Positions 60,452-64,000 of a stretch of 64,000 bases of DNA are shown piece by piece. Source of the DNA: Agapetus fuscipes. Its lineage: Eukaryota; Arthropoda; Insecta; Trichoptera; Glossosomatidae. The stretch covers positions 16,311,001 to 16,375,000 of the forward strand of contig OX637332.1 of NCBI GenBank assembly GCA_951799405.1. Direction: 5' to 3'. Made by a program: the position numbers and the translations under genes. The notes under the pieces were generated by a model. It saw nothing but the letters and a program-made list of their open reading frames with translations, was not told the DNA's origin and searched no databases. Position 1 is the stretch's first letter, and each line of letters opens with the position of its first letter.

Positions 60452-61406
60452 TAAATCTAAATCTAAGCTGCAAAGATATGTATCATTTGAGATTCATATC
60501 AAATGCATTCCCACAAGCAGACATGCATAATTTCGCGCTTACACATGCCGCATGTGGACCTACAATATAAAAAACCCAATCTCAAATGAACATAAGCCCT
60601 GCAACTCTTGCCGACCTTCCCTGAAGCAGGGGTGACATTGGCAAAGTGAACCATTTTTACAGTATGGGTGGTCAGCCGCATACCAACCTATCAGTCAAGG
60701 AATACAAGCAATTAATACATTCAAATATATAAAACAAATAAACTCTAAACAATTAAACAGTTAAAAAATAAAAAACTACAAAATATATTAAAAAAAAAAA
60801 AAAAAAAAAATTAACAGCCTCAGCTTTAACCGCCAGCATTACAAATCAACTGCCATTTCTTTCTATCCTTGCATACTTCTTTCATTTCATCCAGAGCCAT
60901 AACCTTTTTTCATACAAGCTCTCCTTTTATTATGACTCTGGATATCCCATTCATTCGCTATTTCGAAAATTTGGTCCATCCATACCTTTCTCGGTCTTCC
61001 TCTTCCACGACATCCATCAATTCTCGCAGCATATACTTTCTTCGTCAGTCTTTCCTCATTCATTCTCTCCAAATGTCCAAACCATCTAAGTAAACTTCTT
61101 TTAATCTTTACTTTCACATTTTCTCTTACACCACATTCCTCTCTAACAAAATCATTCCTCACCCTATCACTCCGTCTTTTCCCAATCATACTTATTAAGT
61201 AGTCCATTTCTACTGTATGGACTGTACTAATCTCACTTTCACTCACCGTCCAGGCTTCACTTCCATACATCAGAGTGGGCACTAGGATACCACCGTGCAC
61301 CGCCAGTCGAACATTTTTTGAAAGATTCTGGTTCTTGGCGATGCTAGCGGTAGCACCCAGTACACACCTGCCTTTCATTATTCTTCTTTCAAATTCACCG
61401 GTCTGA
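60452..61406 (-). mobile_element. Long 3' LINE copy reaching into the RT/C-terminal region
   Basis: CTAAATCTAAATCTAAGCTG terminus ((TTTAGA)-type tail), UTR, then ORF sequence to a residue equal to about 805 of the intact ORF. It includes a 180-codon open stretch (EFERRIMKGRCVLGATASIA ... SHNKRRACMKK). The frame breaks near MTLDEM. 5'-truncated at 61406. Confidence 0.9.
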
Positions 61407-61620
61407 ATGCACGTTTGTGGGCGTGCACTTAAATGCACGCCCACAAACAAGCAAGTGCAAATGCTGCATGTGTACTTACAAATTAAAATTTAAACCTCAA
61501 ATGAACATACACATTGGAACTTTTTCCGACCTTCTCAGAAACAGAGGTGACATTTGAAAAGTGAACTATTTTTTCAGTATGGGTGGTTTGCCTCATACCA
61601 ACCTTTAAGTCAAGGAATGA
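61407..61620 (-). mobile_element. Second LINE 3' UTR copy abutting the first
   Basis: Antisense UTR (CTTCTCAGAAACAGAGGTGA). The joint has an inverted pair GTGGGCGTGCA/TGCACGCCCAC around 61420-61443, suggesting a local fold-back at the junction. Confidence 0.75.
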
Positions 61621-62103
61621 TATAAATAAAACGTAAGACGAAACCTTTGCTTTATTTGGTGACTTATTTGGTTCCGATTGTAAAATATTTTGTTCGACCG
61701 TCAAGAAAGTTATTTCAGCCTCATTCCTTTGGGATGAAGTCAAACCTTTTTAATTTTATTTCAATGAATGATCCATAAAGACCATCTAGAAATCTATAAC
61801 CAAATGAAAATAAAAACAAAATTGGATAGATACAAACTTCTTTGAAATCATCGTAATACTAACTGGTTACAATCCCAAATTGTTGTAGTCCTTTTCTTGA
61901 GTTACGAAAATGAACAAAATGCATAACTTCAGTGTGTCAGTCAGTAAGTCAGGATACTCGTACGAAAAATGATACTTGTTTTGTACTGGTATATTTCGCT
62001 GATGCATATAATTTACCGGTATATATGTACATAGTAAGTGGAACTCAAAGAAAGGTTCTGACATCGCATTTCATTCATGGAAAGCGTTTACCGTTGATTA
62101 AGT
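61621..62103. other. Unassigned spacer
   Basis: Nothing recognised. Confidence 0.5.
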
Positions 62104-62440
62104 TGTCCGGTTCACAACTCAGTGGTAGAGTGCTTGCATTCCATGCGTGAGCTCGGGTTCGAATCCCACCGAGGGTGTCAGAAACGATTTTCCGTTTCGG
62201 TGTTTATTTCAAACCCCAAAATAAAATACCAGCAAGGTTTACTCAGCCTTTACAATAAATGAGTACCAGCCCCCCCCCCCCCCGGGAGCCGGAAAAACCC
62301 CACTTCAACTGAAGTGTTTGACGTAAGGCCGGCCCCCTTACCTGTAAAAATAAATACGTTTTAATCGCTACATACGAAACCTTTGGGGATAACGCGTCAA
62401 GAATTTTGACTATATGTGTAGCTTAGTTGCGTTTTAAGTG
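62104..62440 (+). mobile_element. SINE S1
   Basis: tRNA-like head (CAACTCAGTGGTAGAGTGCT, GGGTTCGAATCCCACC), a C-run, CACTTCAACTGAAGTG hairpin and GCGTAAGGCCGGCCCC-like body. Confidence 0.85.
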
Positions 62441-63060
62441 GAAGAGCTTAGATGGCTGACAAATCAGAGGAATTTGTTTTTGTAATGGTGTTGGTCTCTT
62501 CGTATTCGCCTAATATGTCGTATATGGTTATTGGACGATGCAACAATCGAAATGAAAATGTGTAGGAGCCAGGAGGTATGAAATATGTTTTCTTAGCTTT
62601 TGTAGCTAACCAATACTTTGGTAAAATTATTGAAAAAATACAGCATGAATTATGTTTCTAGTCATTGTAAGTGGATCTTGTACGTTGATAAGTTGTATTG
62701 GTAAAGTTTATTGTAACAGCTGCTGAACATGTACGTTTTCAATATAAAAATACGATTCAAATGGATTACTATTGACCAAACGTCGCGTCGTCACGTTTAT
62801 TTATCTTTAAGTTTACGCAACTGTCTTGCTTTCTTACAAAAAGGAACAAATGGGGACGCACTTATTTTTTCCGAGCTCCGTGAGTCTCTAAGTCATTTTA
62901 TTTTTTTAATGTTTTCGCAAAAGGTTTTCCTGTAAGTACCTACTTCCACTTTCAGTTAGCAGTTCGTATTATGCGAAATCAAATATAAACTTCGATTGTA
63001 AACATGTGAAAGTGACTTGAGTTACGATATTTAAATTGGATTTTTATTTGGTGTTTATGT
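62441..63060. other. Unassigned spacer
   Basis: Nothing recognised. Confidence 0.5.
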
Positions 63061-63175
63061 TGTAGGTTCACATGCGGCATGTGCAAGCGCGAACTTGTAC
63101 GTGTCTGCTTGTGAGAATGCATATAATTTGAATCTCCAATGTAACATATCTTTGCAACTTAGATTAGATTAGATT
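63061..63175 (+). mobile_element. LINE 3' terminal fragment
   Basis: GGTTCACATGCGGCATGTGC through TATCTTTGCAACTTAGATTA with an AGATT-repeat tail. Confidence 0.85.
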
Positions 63176-63701
63176 TAAAGTAATGTAATTTACATATACG
63201 TACTTTTAATTCTAAAAATGCACATTAGTGATTGAAATGTAAAAATAAATAACGACTTTTACCACTTATCTTTGAGAGGTCTTATTTTATAAGAAAAGAA
63301 ATAAATTTGTATAAAACATACAAATATGAGGATAAACGTGTACATTTAATCTACACTAACTCTATAAATTACTTGAGATGGTACATTTTTTGTCTCCGAA
63401 CAGCTGATTTCAACGATGCTAATTATATTAGCGAACATCCGGAAAATGTGTCTTGATGAATCATTCTCTTCTGTAATACTTTTCACAAATATTAGTGATA
63501 CTCATGATCTGTAACGGGAAATCCGTTTTATGTAAGGTTGAATAATCATTAGTCACCGTGAAAAATAAACTACGTTACTGCTTTTAGACTCAATCTTACT
63601 ACAAATATTTTTTAATCATGAAAAGGCTCACCTAAGGAACACAGAAAATAATCTGGAGGACTGGTGGAAAAAAGCAATGCAATACAATATACTCGTATTT
63701 A
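63176..63701. other. Unassigned spacer
   Basis: Nothing recognised. Confidence 0.5.
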
Positions 63702-64000
63702 CAGTCAATAGCTCAGTTTTTTAAATGTTTGCATTCCATGCCGGAGGCTAGGGTTCGATTCCCATTGGGGGTGTCAGAAATGATTTCCTTTTAGTTATTA
63801 ACATATTTAAAACCAAAATAAAATACTGGCAAGGCTTTTTCAGCTTTCACAGGAAATGAGAACCAGCCCCTCGGGAGCTGGGAAACCCCCAATTTAACTG
63901 AAGTGGTTCGCGTAAGGCCGGCTCTTGTAAGAATAATAGGTTCCACTTGCCACTTACAACATGCCCCTTCGGGGAAAAGGCAGCAAGGAGCTACACTATA
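63702..64000 (+). mobile_element. SINE S1, runs off the window
   Basis: CAGTCAATAGCTCAGTTTTT head, GGGTTCGATTCCCATTGG B box, then AACTGAAGTGGTTCGCGTAA and CCCCTTCGGGGAAAAGGCAG at the window end. Confidence 0.8.

Overview
The window is eukaryotic, AT-rich, repeat-dense animal DNA. Split exons with GT-AG signals, EMI/EGF and bestrophin coding exons, tRNA- and 5S-derived SINEs and Helitrons point to an arthropod, probably an insect. The TAGGTA/TACCTA-rich spacers recall Lepidoptera, but I cannot fix the order from sequence alone. Only three host genes are supported.

Host genes. (1) An EGFL7-type secreted protein on the + strand, seven coding exons from 2018 to 14199: signal peptide, EMI domain, EGF, calcium-binding EGF, C-terminal coiled coil, 283 aa. 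Its fourth intron has a GC donor. (2) A two-exon LLPH (LLP homolog) gene on the - strand, 19689-21139. (3) One isolated bestrophin exon on the + strand, 58830-58940; the rest of that gene was not found in the window.

Repeats make up most of the rest. A LINE with one intact 1001-aa endonuclease/reverse transcriptase ORF lies at 53392-56765, and more than twenty 5'-truncated copies of its 3' end are scattered on both strands. Three SINE families occur: S1 (tRNA head), S2 (5S rRNA plus tRNA composite head) and S3 (tRNA head with A tail). DNA transposons include a gutted Helitron (28853-32248), hAT-type elements with 8-bp duplications, a Mutator-like foldback with a 9-bp duplication, a TTA-flanked MITE, a TA-flanked pogo/Tigger relic and an unnamed ~150-bp MITE family. 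Two unrelated minisatellites both have 71-bp units.

Two parts stand out. An intact Ty3/gypsy element (44847-52014, - strand) has LTRs that look identical. Its gag begins with a SAP domain, and its pol continues past the integrase into a TARG1/OARD1-like macro domain and a CCCH zinc finger. This element sits inside one arm of a foldback element belonging to a family whose centre carries a hammerhead-ribozyme-like core (CTGANGA, short hairpin, GAAA, flanking complementary arms). Members lie at 33000, 34980 and 44682, with a core-less palindrome at 16041.
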